Source: Anthopleura xanthogrammica (Eukaryota; Cnidaria; Anthozoa; Actiniaria; Actiniidae). Taken from it: 64,000 nt of DNA. This document shows positions 1-60,044 of the stretch, piece after piece; the first letter of the stretch is position 1; each line of letters starts with the position of its first letter. The stretch is from assembly GCA_964019055.1 (NCBI GenBank), contig OZ025222.1, forward strand, positions 9,692,029 to 9,756,028, written 5' to 3'. Made by a program: the position numbers and the translations under genes. The notes under the pieces were generated by a model. That model had not been told where the DNA came from, searched no databases, and was given only the letters and a program-made list of their open reading frames with translations.

Positions 1-60
1 ATTATTATTCCTTTGTTTAACGGTTATTGATATTTAAATAACTACCTTAAAATCTTTCAG

Positions 61-45837
<45,777 letters not shown>

Positions 45838-45878
45838 GATGTTACGAATATAAAGAGTGTTAAATAACGGATCATGGG

Positions 45879-45884
45879 AATAAA
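45879..45884 (+). promoter_or_regulatory. Polyadenylation signal AATAAA
   Basis: Canonical hexamer 42 bases after the stop codon, followed by AT-rich sequence and T-rich tracts from 45933. This suggests a very short 3' UTR ending near 45.90-45.93 kb. Confidence 0.6.
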
Positions 45885-45932
45885 ATGTAAGGAAATGTTT
45901 AAAGCGTTCACAAAAGCATTGTAAAGTATTTC

Positions 45933-47150
45933 ATGTTTTTCAAGTATTTCATCTTTTGTTTTGTGGTTTTTTCTTCTTTTGATTTTTGTTTTGATTTATT
46001 TATTTTTTTCATTTTTTTTCTGCAGCAAGTTTTTTTCTGCTTTGGCTGTTTTTTCTTTTCTGTTTTTGTTTTATCTTTTTATCTTTTTTTTTTGGTTTTG
46101 TTGTATTGTTTCTTTTCTCTTTTTTTTCTTTTTTTTTCTTGTTTCTCTTTTTCTTTTTTTCTGTTTTTTTTTTCTTTTTTTTTGATATTTATGTTTACTC
46201 TGTATGCATGAAGCATGTTAGCGAGTCATTGATTGACACTTTTCCTTATTTAATTTCCTTTTTTCTGTTTAATTCATTAATTTTAACTTAAGAGCTTTTT
46301 ATCCTAACTTGATTTTCAAACTTTTTGTGACCAAATTTATTTTATTTTATTCAAATAATTTCCAGCACATTTTTCCCCTCTTACCATGGTTTATAGCATA
46401 TTGTTGATCACTAAATTCATTAAGGCCACCATGATCTGGATTCCAAAATGTCTCCTACCCTATTTTGCTAATTTCTTTTTACATAAAGATTTCTTTACAA
46501 AATATTTTGGATTTTAATTTCATTTTTTAATTTCTTTTTTATTTTGGAATTTGTGCTCAATCTCAGACTAACTATACTCACTTTTTTCTCTATTGGTTTT
46601 AAATTTATTTGTGTTTTTTTACTCATTTTCTTCTTTCTGTTTTAATTATTTTATTTTAATCTCAAGAATTTACTGAAACATTTCCAACGCTTTTGTGAAT
46701 TACTTTCTCATTTCCAAACACAACTAACATATTGAAACTCTCTTTAGAAACTAGAACCAAATCACACTAAAAATTATTTAACTTTCTTCTACTAAAAACA
46801 ACACAACGGAGAAAGACTGGTACTGACTACAAAAAAGTAAGGCATTATGGGACACTAACTCTTTCATAATTTCGTCCCATAATTCTTTGCATAGCGAGCT
46901 CTTTACCAGGCTTCTGGTCATTATGACGAGGGAATCGTAAATTAATTAGTAACTAATACCTAGTATGAATTATTACACTGAGTATCAAGACACTTGGCGG
47001 CAAATAATATATAGAATACTAAGAAAGAATATTGCAATTATTGGAATAATAGTAAGTGGGAAAAGATAATGAAAATACTGAGTGCAACGACTAATTACTG
47101 AATAAAATCATCAGAACAAAACACCTATAAGTCCTTACTTAATCATATAT
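45933..47150. other. T-rich and AT-rich 3' flank, no gene seen
   Basis: Long T runs to 46195, then ordinary AT-rich sequence. A short inverted repeat (GGCATTATGGGAC / GTCCCATAATTC) is at 46840-46895. No exon or RNA gene recognised. Confidence 0.6.
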
Positions 47151-47152
47151 CT

Positions 47153-50100
47153 TCATAAATAATGCATATTTTTTTCAAGAGGTGTGAAAATAGGCCAAAA
47201 TTGATCCAAACCATGGGCTATAGTCCATGCTTTTTACCCAAAAACTACTTATTTTCCATCCTTCATAAATAATGCATATTTTTTCAAGAGGTGTCAAAAT
47301 TGGCCAAAATTGATCCAAACCATGGGCTTTAGTCCATGCTTTTTACCCAAAAATTACTTATTTTCCATCCTTCATAAATAATGCATATTTTTTTAAGAGG
47401 TGTCAAAATTGGCCAAAATTGATCCAAACCATGGGCTTTAGTCCATGCTTTTTACCCAAAAATTACTTATTTTCCATCCTTCATAAATAATGCATATTTT
47501 TTCAAGAGGTGTGAAAATCGGCCAAAATTGATCCAAACCATGGGCTTTAGTCCATGCTTTTTGTCTAAAAATGACCTTTTTTTCCATCATTATAAAAAAT
47601 GCATATTTTTTCAAAAGGTGAGAAAATGGTTCAAAATTGATCAAAACCATGGGCTATAGTCCATGCTTTTTGTCTAAAAATGACCTTTTTTCCATCTTTA
47701 TAAAAAATGCATATTTTTTCAAAAGGTGTGAAAATGGGTCAAAATTGATCAAAACCATGCGCTATAGTCCATGCTTTTTGTCTAAAAACGACCTTTTTTT
47801 ATCCTTTTAAAAAATGCATATTTTTTCAAAAAGTTTGAAAATGGTTCCAAATTGATCAAAACCATGGGCTATAGTCCGTCCTTTTTGTCTAAAAATGACC
47901 TTTTTTCCATCTTTATAAAAAATGCATATTTTTTCAAAAGGTGTCAAAATGGTTCCAAATTGATCAAAACCATGGGCTATAGTCCATGCTTTTTGTCTAA
48001 AAATGACCTTTTTTCCATCTTTATAAAAAATGCATATTTTTTTCAAAAGGTGTGAAAATGGTTCAAAATTGATCAAAACCATGGGCTATAGTCCATGCTT
48101 TTTGTCTAAAAATGACCTTTTTTCCATCATTATAAAAAATGCATATTTTTTCAAAAGGTGTGAAAATGGTTCAAAATTGATCAAAACCATGGGCTATAAT
48201 CCATGCTTTTTGTCTAAAAATGACCTTTTTTCCATCTTTATAAAAAATGCATATTTTTTCAAAAGGTGTGAAAATGGGTCAAAATTGATCAAAACCATGG
48301 GCTATAGTCCATGCTTTTTGTCTAAAAATGACCTTTTTTCCATCTTTATAAAAAATGCATATTTTTTCAAAAGGTGTGAAAATGGGTCAAAATTGATCAA
48401 AACCATGGGCTATAGTCCATGCTTTTTGTCTAAAAATGACCTTTTTTCCATCTTTATAAAAAATGCATATTTTTTCAAAAGGTGTGAAAATGGGTCAAAA
48501 TTGATCAAAACCATGGGCTATAGTCCATGCTTTTTGTCTAAAAATGACCTTTTTTCCATCTTTATAAAAAATGCATATTTTTTCAAAAGGTGTGAAAATG
48601 GGTCAAAATTGATCAAAACCATGGGCTATAGTCCATGCTTTTTGTCTAAAAATGACCTTTTTTCCATCTTTATAAAAAATGCATATTTTTTCAAAAGGTG
48701 TGAAAATGGGTCAAAATTGATCAAAACCATGGGCTATAGTCCATGCTTTTTGTCTAAAAATGACCTTTTTTCCATCTTTATAAAAAATGCATATTTTTTC
48801 AAAAGGTGTGAAAATGGGTCAAAATTGATCAAAACCATGGGCTATAGTCCATGCTTTTTGTCTAAAAATGACCTTTTTTCCATCTTTATAAAAAATGCAT
48901 ATTTTTTCAAAAGGTGTGAAAATGTTTCAAAATTGATCAAAACCATGGGCTATAGTCCATGCTTTTTGTCTAAAAATGACCTTTTTTTATCCTTTTAAAA
49001 AATGCATATTTTTTCAAAAAGTTTGAAAATGGTTCCAAATTGATCAAAACCATGGGCTATAGTCCGTCCTTTTTGTCTAAAAATGACCTTTTTTCCATCT
49101 TTATAAAAAATGCATATTTTTTCAAAAGGTGTCAAAATGGGTCAAAACTGATCAAAACCATAGGCTATAGTCCATGCATTTTACCCCAAAATGACCTATT
49201 TTTAATGTTTCATAAATAATGCATATTTTTTCAAAAGGTGTCAAAATGGGCCAAAATTGATCAAAACCATGGGCTATAGTCCATGCTTTTTGTCTAAAAA
49301 TGACCTTTTTTCAATCTTTCTGAAAAATGCATATTTTTTCAAAGGGTGTGAAAATTGGTCAAAATTGATCAAAACCTTGGGCTATAGTCCATGCTTTTTG
49401 TCTAAAAATGACCTTTTTTCCATCTTTATAAAAAATGCATATTTTTTCAAAAAGTGTGAAAATGGTTCCAAATTGATCAAAACCGTGGGCTATAGTCCAT
49501 GCTTTTTGTCTAGAAATGACCTTTTTTCCATCTTTATAAAAATGTATATTTTTTCAAAAGGTGTGAGAATGGGCTAAAATTGATCAAAACCTTTGGCTAT
49601 TGTCCATGCTTTACCCAAAAATGGCAAAAAATGACCTTATTTTACCTTTCAAAAATAATGCAAATGTTTTTAAAAGGTGTGAAAATAGGGCAAAATTGAT
49701 CAAAACCATGCGCTATAGTCCATGCTTTTTGTCTAAAAACGACCTTTTTTTATCCTTTTAAAAAATGCATATTTTTTCAAAAAGTTTGAAAATGGTTCCA
49801 AATTGATCAAAACCATGGGCTATAGTCCGTCCTTTTTGTCTAAAAATGACCTTTTTTCCATCTTTATAAAAAATGCATATTTTTTCAAAAGGTGTGAAAA
49901 TGGTTCAAAATTGATCAAAACCATGGGCTATAGTCCATGCTTTTTGTCTAAAAATGACCTTTTTTCCATCATTATAAAAAATGCATATTTTTTCAAAAGG
50001 TGTGAAAATGGTTCAAAATTGATCAAAACCATGGGCTATAGTCCATGCTTTTTGTCTAAAAACGACCTTTTTTTATCCTTTTAAAAAATGCATATTTTTT

Positions 50101-53100
50101 CAAAAAGTTTGAAAATGGTTCCAAATTGATCAAAACCATGGGCTATAGTCCATGCTTTTTGTCTAAAAATGACCTTTTTTCCATCTTTATAAAAAATGCA
50201 TATTTTTTCAAAAGGTGTCAAAATGGTTCCAAATTGATCAAAACCATGGGCTATAGTCCATGCTTTTTGTCTAAAAATGACCTTTTTTCCATCTTTATAA
50301 AAAATGCATATTTTTTTCAAAAGGTGTGAAAATGGTTCAAAATTGATCAAAACCATGGGCTATAGTCCATGCTTTTTGTCTAAAAATGACCTTTTTTCCA
50401 TCATTATAAAAAATGCATATTTTTTTCAAAAGGTGTGAAAATGGTTCAAAATTGATCAAAACCATGGTCTCTAGTCCATGCTTTTTGTCTAAAAATGACC
50501 TTTTTTCCATCATTATAAAAAATGCATATTTTTTCAAAAGGTGTGAAAATGGTTCAAAATTGATCAAAACCATGGGCTATAGTCCATGCTTTTTGTCTAA
50601 AAATGACCTTTTTTCCATCATTATAAAAAATGCATATTTTTTCAAAAGGTGTGAAAATGGTTCAAAATTGATCAAAACCATAGGCTATAGTCCATGCTTT
50701 TTGTCTAAAAAAGACCTTTTTTTATCCTTTTAAAAAATGCATATTTTTTCAAAAGGTGTCAAAATGGGTCAAAACTGATCAAAACCACCGGCTATAGTCC
50801 ATGCTATTTGTCTAAAAATGACCTTTTTTCCATCATTATAAAAAATGCATATTTTTTCAAAAGGTGTGAAAATGGTTCCAAATTGATCAAAACCATGGGC
50901 TATAGTCCGTCCTTTTTGTCTAAAAATGACCTTTTTTCCATCTTTATAAAAAATGCATATTTTTTCAAAAGGTGTCAAAATGGTTCAAAACTGATCAAAA
51001 CCACCGGCTATAGTCCATGCATTTTACCCCAAAATGACCTATTTTTAATGTTTCATAAATAATGCATATTTTTTCAAAAAGTTTGAAAATGGTTCCAAAT
51101 TGATCAAAACCATGGGCTATAGTCCATGCTTTTTGTCTAAAAATGACCTTTTTTCCATCTTTATAAAAAATGCATATTTTTTCAAAAGGTGTCAAAATGG
51201 TTCCAAATTGATCAAAACCATGGGCTATAGTCCATGCTTTTTGTCTAAAAATGACCTTTTTTCCATCTTTATAAAAAATGCATATTTTTTTCAAAAGGTG
51301 TGAAAATGGTTCCAAATTGATCAAAACCATGGGCTATAGTCCATCTTTTTTGTCTAAAAATGACCTTTTTTCCATCATTATAAAAATGTATATTTTTTCA
51401 AAAGGTGTGAGAATGGGCTAAAATTGATCAAAACCTTTGGCTATTGTCCATGCTTTACCCAAAAATGGCAAAAAATGACCTTATTTTACCTTTCAAAAAT
51501 AATGCAAATTTTTTTAAAAGGTGTGAAAATAGGGCAAAATTGATCAAAACCATGCGCTATAGTCCATGCTTTTTGTCTAAAAATTACCTTTTTTTATCCT
51601 TTTAAAAAATGCATATTTTTTCAAAAGGTGTGAAAATGGTTCAAAATTGATCAAAACCATAGGCTATAGTCCATGCTTTTTGTCTAAAAAAGACCTTTTT
51701 TTATCCTTTTAAAAAATGCATATTTTTTCAAAAGGTGTCAAAATGGGTCAAAACTGATCAAAACCACCGGCTATAGTCCATGCTATTTGTCTAAAAATGA
51801 CCTTTTTTCCATCATTATAAAAAATGCATATTTTTTCAAAAGGTGTGAAAATGGTTCCAAATTGATCAAAACCATGGGCTATAGTCCGTCCTTTTTGTCT
51901 AAAAATGACCTTTTTTCCATCTTTATAAAAAATGCATATTTTTTCAAAAGGTGTCAAAATGGTTCAAAACTGATCAAAACCACCGGCTATAGTCCATGCA
52001 TTTTACCCCAAAATGACCTATTTTTAATGTTTCATAAATAATGCATATTTTTTCAAAAAGTTTGAAAATGGTTCCAAATTGATCAAAACCATGGGCTATA
52101 GTCCATGCTTTTTGTCTAAAAATGACCTTTTTTCCATCTTTATAAAAAATGCATATTTTTTCAAAAGGTGTCAAAATGGTTCCAAATTGATCAAAACCAT
52201 GGGCTATAGTCCATGCTTTTTGTCTAAAAATGACCTTTTTTCCATCTTTATAAAAAATGCATATTTTTTTCAAAAGGTGTGAAAATGGTTCCAAATTGAT
52301 CAAAACCATGGGCTATAGTCCATCTTTTTTGTCTAAAAATGACCTTTTTTCCATCATTATAAAAATGTATATTTTTTCAAAAGGTGTGAGAATGGGCTAA
52401 AATTGATCAAAACCTTTGGCTATTGTCCATGCTTTACCCAAAAATGGCAAAAAATGACCTTATTTTACCTTTCAAAAATAATGCAAATTTTTTTAAAAGG
52501 TGTGAAAATAGGGCAAAATTGATCAAAACCATGCGCTATAGTCCATGCTTTTTGTCTAAAAATTACCTTTTTTTATCCTTTTAAAAAATGCATATTTTTT
52601 CAAAAAGTTTGAAAATGGTTCCAAATTGATCAAAACCATGGGCTATAGTCCGTCCTTTTTGTCTAAAAATGACCTTTTTTCCATCTTTATAAAAAATGCA
52701 TATTTTTTCAAAAGGTGTGAAAATGGTTCAAAATTGATCAAAACCATGGGCTATAGTCCATGCTTTTTGTCTAAAAATGACCTTTTTTCCATCATTATAA
52801 AAAATGCATATTTTTTCAAAAGGTGTGAAAATGGTTCAAAATTGATCAAAACCATGGGCTATAGTCCATGCTTTTTGTCTAAAAATGACCTTTTTTCCAT
52901 CTTTATAAAAAATGCATATTTTTTCAAAAGGTGTCAAAATGGTTCCAAATTGATCAAAACCATGGGCTATAGTCCATGCTTTTTGTCTAAAAATGACCTT
53001 TTTTCCATCTTTATAAAAAATGCATATTTTTTCAAAAGGTGTGAAAATGGTTCAAAATTGATCAAAACCATGGGCTATAGTCCATGCTTTTTGTCTAAAA

Positions 53101-56100
53101 ATGACCTTTTTTCCATCATTATAAAAAATGCATATTTTTTCAAAAGGTGTGAAAATGGTTCAAAATTGATCAAAACCATGGGCTATAGTCCATGCTTTTT
53201 GTCTAAAAATGACCTTTTTTCCATCATTATAAAAAATGCATATTTTTTCAAAAGGTGTGAAAATGGTTCAAAATTGATCAAAACCATGGGCTATAGTCCA
53301 TGCTTTTTGTCTAAAAATGACCTTTTTTCCATCTTTATAAAAAATGCATATTTTTTTCAAAAGGTGTGAAAATGGTTCAAAATTGATCAAAACCATGGTC
53401 TCTAGTCCATGCTTTTTGTCTAAAAATGACCTTTTTTCCATCATTATAAAAAATGCATATTTTTTCAAAAGGTGTGAAAATGGTTCAAAATTGATCAAAA
53501 CCATGGGCTATAGTCCATGCTTTTTGTCTAAAAATGACCTTTTTTCCATCATTATAAAAAATGCATATTTTTTCAAAAGGTGTGAAAATGGTTCAAAATT
53601 GATCAAAACCATAGGCTATAGTCCATGCTTTTTGTCTAAAAAAGACCTTTTTTTATCCTTTTAAAAAATGCATATTTTTTCAAAAGGTGTCAAAATGGGT
53701 CAAAACTGATCAAAACCACCGGCTATAGTCCATGCTTTTTGTCTAAAAATGACCTTTTTTCCATCATTATAAAAAATGCATATTTTTTCAAAAGGTGTGA
53801 AAATGGTTCAAAATTGATCAAAACCATGGGCTATAGTCCATGCTTTTTGTCTAAAAATGACCTTTTTTCCATCATTATAAAAAATGCATATTTTTTCAAA
53901 AGGTGTCAAAATGGTTCAAAATTGATCAAAACCATGGGCTATAGTCCATGCTTTTTGTCTAAAAATGACCTTTTTTCCATCTTTATAAAAAATGCATATT
54001 TTTTCAAAAGGTGTGAAAATGGGACAAAATTGATCAAAACCATGGGCTATAGTCCATGCTTTTTGTCTAAAAATGACCTTTTTTCCATCATTATAAAAAA
54101 TGCATATTTTTTTCAAAAGGTGTGAAAATGGTTCCAAATTGATCAAAACCATGGGCTATAGTCCATGCTTTTTGTCTAAAAATGACCTTTTTTCCATCAT
54201 TATAAAAAATGCATATTTTTTCAAAAGGTGTGAAAATGGTTCAAAATTGATCAAAACCATGCGCTATAGTCCATGCTTTTTGTCTAAAAATGACCTTTTT
54301 TCCATCTTTATAAAAAATGCATATTTTTTTCAAAAGGTGTGAAAATGGTTCCAAATTGATCAAAACCATGGGCTATAGTCCATGCTTTTTGTCTAAAAAT
54401 GACCTTTTTTCCATCTTTATAAAAAATGCATATTTTTTCAAAAAGTGTGAAAATGGTTCCAAATTGATCAAAACCGTGGGCTATAGTCCATGCTTTTTGT
54501 CTAGAAATGACCTTTTTTCCATCTTTATAAAAATGTATATTTTTTCAAAAGGTGTGAGAATGGGCTAAAATTGATCAAAACCTTTGGCTATTGTCCATGC
54601 TTTACCCAAAAATGGCCAAAAATGACCTTATTTTACCTTTCAAAAATAATGCAAATTTTTTTAAAAGGTGTGAAAATAGGGCAAAATTGATCAAAACCAT
54701 GCGCTATAGTCCATGCTTTTTGTCTAAAAACGACCTTTTTTTATCCTTTTAAAAAATGCATATTTTTTCAAAAAGTTTGAAAATGGTTCCAAATTGATCA
54801 AAACCATGGGCTATAGTCCGTCCTTTTTGTCTAAAAATGACCTTTTTTCCATCTTTATAAAAAATGCATATTTTTTCAAAAGGTGTGAAAATGGTTCAAA
54901 ATTGATCAAAACCATGGGCTATAGTCCATGCTTTTTGTCTAAAAATGACCTTTTTTCCATCATTATAAAAAATGCATATTTTTTCAAAAGGTGTGAAAAT
55001 GGTTCAAAATTGATCAAAACCATGGGCTATAGTCCATGCTTTTTGTCTAAAAACGACCTTTTTTTATCCTTTTAAAAAATGCATATTTTTTCAAAAAGTT
55101 TGAAAATGGTTCCAAATTGATCAAAACCATGGGCTATAGTCCATGCTTTTTGTCTAAAAATGACCTTTTTTCCATCTTTATAAAAAATGCATATTTTTTC
55201 AAAAGGTGTCAAAATGGTTCCAAATTGATCAAAACCATGGGCTATAGTCCATGCTTTTTGTCTAAAAATGACCTTTTTTCCATCTTTATAAAAAATGCAT
55301 ATTTTTTTCAAAAGGTGTGAAAATGGTTCCAAATTGATCAAAACCATGGGCTATAGTCCATGCTTTTTGTCTAAAAATGACCTTTTTTCCATCTTTATAA
55401 AAAATGCATATTTTTTCAAAAGGTGTGAAAATGGTTCAAAATTGATCAAAACCATGGGCTATAGTCCATGCTTTTTGTCTAAAAATGACCTTTTTTCCAT
55501 CATTATAAAAAATGCATATTTTTTCAAAAGGTGTGAAAATGGTTCAAAATTGATCAAAACCATGGGCTATAGTCCATGCTTTTTGTCTAAAAACGACCTT
55601 TTTTTATCCTTTTAAAAAATGCATATTTTTTCAAAAAGTTTGAAAATGGTTCCAAATTGATCAAAACCATGGGCTATAGTCCATGCTTTTTGTCTAAAAA
55701 TGACCTTTTTTCCATCTTTATAAAAAATGCATATTTTTTCAAAAGGTGTCAAAATGGTTCCAAATTGATCAAAACCATGGGCTATAGTCCATGCTTTTTG
55801 TCTAAAAATGACCTTTTTTCCATCTTTATAAAAAATGCATATTTTTTTCAAAAGGTGTGAAAATGGTTCAAAATTGATCAAAACCATGGTCTCTAGTCCA
55901 TGCTTTTTGTCTAAAAATGACCTTTTTTCCATCATTATAAAAAATGCATATTTTTTTCAAAAGGTGTGAAAATGGTTCAAAATTGATCAAAACCATGGTC
56001 TCTAGTCCATGCTTTTTGTCTAAAAATGACCTTTTTTCCATCATTATAAAAAATGCATATTTTTTCAAAAGGTGTGAAAATGGTTCAAAATTGATCAAAA

Positions 56101-58410
56101 CCATGGGCTATAGTCCATGCTTTTTGTCTAAAAATGACCTTTTTTCCATCTTTATAAAAAATGCATATTTTTTTCAAAAGGTGTGAAAATGGTTCAAAAT
56201 TGATCAAAACCATGGGCTATAGTCCATGCATTTTACCCCAAAATGACCTATTTTTAATGTTTCATAAATAATGCATATTTTTTCAAAAAGTTTGAAAATG
56301 GTTCCAAATTGATCAAAACCATGGGCTATAGTCCATGCTTTTTGTCTAAAAATGACCTTTTTTCCATCTTTATAAAAAATGCATATTTTTTCAAAAGGTG
56401 TCAAAATGGTTCCAAATTGATCAAAACCATGGGCTATAGTCCATGCTTTTTGTCTAAAAATGACCTTTTTTCCATCTTTATAAAAAATGCATATTTTTTT
56501 CAAAAGGTGTGAAAATGGTTCCAAATTGATCAAAACCATGGGCTATAGTCCATGCTTTTTGTCTAAAAATGACCTTTTTTCCATCTTTATAAAAAATGCA
56601 TATTTTTTCAAAAGGTGTGAAAATGGTTCAAAATTGATCAAAACCATGGGCTATAGTCCATGCTTTTTGTCTAAAAATGACCTTTTTTCCATCATTATAA
56701 AAAATGCATATTTTTTCAAAAGGTGTGAAAATGGTTCCAAATTGATCAAAACCATGGGCTATAGTCCGTCCTTTTTGTCTAAAAATGACCTTTTTTCCAT
56801 CTTTATAAAAAATGCATATTTTTTCAAAAGGTGTCAAAATGGGTCAAAACTGATCAAAACCACCGGCTATAGTCCATGCATTTTACCCCAAAATGACCTA
56901 TTTTTAATGTTTCATAAATAATGCATATTTTTTCAAAAAGTTTGAAAATGGTTCCAAATTGATCAAAACCATGGGCTATAGTCCATGCTTTTTGTCTAAA
57001 AATGACCTTTTTTCCATCTTTATAAAAAATGCATATTTTTTCAAAAGGTGTCAAAATGGTTCCAAATTGATCAAAACCATGGGCTATAGTCCATGCTTTT
57101 TGTCTAAAAATGACCTTTTTTCCATCTTTATAAAAAATGCATATTTTTTTCAAAAGGTGTGAAAATGGTTCAAAATTGATCAAAACCATGGGCTATAGTC
57201 CATGCTTTTTGTCTAAAAATGACCTTTTTTCCATCATTATAAAAATGTATATTTTTTCAAAAGGTGTGAGAATGGGCTAAAATTGATCAAAACCTTTGGC
57301 TATTGTCCATGCTTTACCCAAAAATGGCCAAAAATGACCTTATTTTACCTTTCAAAAATAATGCAAATTTTTTTAAAAGGTGTGAAAATAGGGCAAAATT
57401 GATCAAAACCATGCGCTATAGTCCATGCTTTTTGTCTAAAAACGACCTTTTTTTATCCTTTTAAAAAATGCATATTTTTTCAAAAAGTTTGAAAATGGTT
57501 CAAAATTGATCAAAACCATGGGCTATAGTCCGTCCCTTTTGTCTAAAAATGACCTTTTTTCCATCTTTATAAAAAATGCATATTTTTTCAAAAGGTGTGA
57601 AAATGGTTCCAAATTGATCAAAACCATGGGCTATAGTCCGTCCTTTTTGTCTAAAAATGACCTTTTTTCCATCTTTATAAAAAATGCATATTTTTTCAAA
57701 AGGTGTGAAAATGGGACAAAATTGATCAAAACCATGGGCTATAGTCCATGCATTTTACCCCAAAATGACCTATTTTTAATGTTTCATAAATAATGCATAT
57801 TTTTTCAAAAGGTGTCAAAATGGGCCAAAATTGATCGAAACCATGGGCTATAGTCCATGCTTTTTGTCTAAAAATGACCTTTTTTCAATCTTTCTGAAAA
57901 ATGCATATTTTTTCAAAGGGTGTGAAAATTGGTCAAAATTGATCAAAACCATGGGCTATAGTCCATGCTTTTTGTCTAAAAATGACCTTTTTTCCATCTT
58001 TATAAAAAATGCATATTTTTTCAAAAAGTGTGAAAATGGTTCCAAATTGATCAAAACCGTGGGCTATAGTCCATGCTTTTTGCCTAGAAATGACCTTTTT
58101 TCCATCTTTATAAAAATGTATATTTTTTCAAAAGGTGTGAGAATGGGCTAAAATTGATCAAAACCTTTGGCTTTTGTCCATTCTTTACCCAAAAATGGCC
58201 AAAAATGACCTTATTTTACCTTTCAAAAATAATGCAAATTTTTTTAAAAGGTGTGAAAATAGGGCAAAATTGATCAAAACCATGGGCTATAGTCCATGTA
58301 TTTTACCCCAAAATGACCTATTTTTAATGTTTCATAAATAATGCACATTTTTCCAAAAGGTTTGAAAATGGGCTAAATTTGTTCAAAACCATGTGCTATA
58401 GTCTATGGAA
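47153..58410. repeat. Satellite DNA array, ~108-base monomers, about 100 copies
   Basis: Monomer landmarks: ATGCATATTTTTTCAAAAGG, TTGATCAAAACCATGGGCTA and AGTCCATGCTTTTTGTCTAA. Central copies are almost identical, while copies at both edges (47153-47575, 58150-58400) are diverged. The period is a multiple of three, so open frames of up to 322 codons arise on both strands without coding meaning. Longer blocks recur, for example 50769-51330 again at 51748-52309 (979 apart). Confidence 0.97.
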
Positions 58411-58623
58411 GTTGGCCAAAAAAGGGGAGGTCTCTTAGTTCCACGAAACGTATTTGGGAATTGCACTCAGTTTTCGTGATATCCAGTCAAGTGTGCCTTC
58501 GTACACTACGAAGTCTTTGGTGAGTTTTGGAGACGTAACTGTGAATGACCTGCACCCACGAGGCATATTAAATCACACTTGTAAAATTTTTGCTCCTCAA
58601 TAACCTTACCTCTCTTAAAGTAC

Positions 58624-59095
58624 ACATCTGACAATATTCTCAGTATAGATTTTACGTGCAGTATGGTGATGACCCAAAAAAATTACAGTTTGAATGATGC
58701 GTTTTGAAGTCATAAAAGCTTATTCTTGTCATATGCTAACGTCATTGACGTCAGGAAAGTCAGTTGTATTTAATTGTTGTTCCTTGTAATTCTAAACACT
58801 GGTAACTATGCGGAGACTAATTACCAATATTTTTGATAAAAGCCGTGGGTGAATCAGTGATCCTTTCCAAATTTAAACTCCCCGGACGTCACAGTCATTA
58901 GCATATTGCATGGAACAATACAAAACAAAACAATAGGTTCCAATTCTCAGGAGATTAAAATTCTTTTGTTTTGCCCTCCAAGTTGAGCTGCTCTGACGTC
59001 ACGTGAAAGGGGTGCATCACTCAAACTATGTATTTTTTTGGTCATTGAACAAGTCATCACATGTAGAATATATACTGAGAATATTGTCAGATGTC
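58624..59095. mobile_element. Foldback element enclosing a family A MITE
   Basis: CATCTGACAATATTCTCAGT at the left is mirrored by ACTGAGAATATTGTCAGATG at the right. A minus-oriented family A copy is at ~58917-59011 within it. Confidence 0.75.
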
Positions 59096-59158
59096 ACTTC
59101 CATCGCATAACTAACTAGCTTTTAGGATGGTTATGGCTTTCGTGATTATCTATCCAAT

Positions 59159-59953
59159 ACTAAGACCCAGTTCAAACGTCCAACTCACCCTTATATCGCG
59201 TCGAATCTAATTGCTTTTGAAGTCGGACACTGTTTACCGTTAAAGTGCATATAAGGGTTCGCCAGTTTGTGTTTAGTATGAAAGTTCTGACCCTAAAAAT
59301 CACATAATCAATAATTTTTTTTGGATTCTGTTGCGATTTCATTATTTTTTTGAAGGTCAAAGTTGGTAAAAATGCGTGTTTTGGGCACCCTTTAGAAACA
59401 TTTCGGCGCAGTTAGAGGAGAATGGTACCTAGCTCGTGTGACGTCATTTACGGGACTTGCTGACCAAGAGTTCAAGGGTTTTTCCTAGTAGAATCGAGTG
59501 TAGTCGTACAAAAAAAAGTTATATAAAATAGTGGAAATCGAAAATCGAAGGGAAGTATGTGATCCAAGTGTTTTCAATGAACGAGTCCCGTAAATGAAGT
59601 TACCAACAACTAGTCCCAGGCTCCAAAGGTCGCTCGGCTTTTTACTTCGTTTTACCAACTTTGACCGTCAAAAAAATAATGAAATCGCAACAGAATCAAA
59701 AACAAATTATTGATTATGTGATTTTTAGGGTTAGAACTTTCATATTAAGCACAAACTGACGAACCCTTATATGCACTTTAAAATTAGTATAGAAGTATGT
59801 AGACCAAACTTAACACACATGCTTTGTCCTGGCGCTAAGCAAAAGAGCTGAAGTCTTGTATAGTAATTCTAGGTGTTTTCTAAGTCCCCCTGACCACAAA
59901 GGCACTGAATTAGATTCGACACGCAAAAGTTCGACGTCTGAGCTTGGCCTAAG
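59159..59953. mobile_element. MITE family B split by a TTAA-flanked element
   Basis: Outer halves (59159-59243 and 59778-59953) match family B. The insert 59244-59777 starts AGTGCATATAAGGGTTCG, ends with its inverse and is flanked by TTAA on both sides, the target duplication of piggyBac-type transposition. Confidence 0.8.
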
Positions 59954-60044
59954 ACAGTATTAGGTGGTACGCTAAAAAATTCCCCAGTATCTTATTGAAA
60001 ATCTAGGGTATTTACTTATTGAGTCGTAGTTCACTTGTAGTTCC

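Noticed and set aside
48030..48998. 322-codon open frame and many similar frames on both strands
   Set aside because: They come from ~108-base satellite monomers whose length is divisible by three; frames appear on both strands and end wherever a monomer has an odd length.
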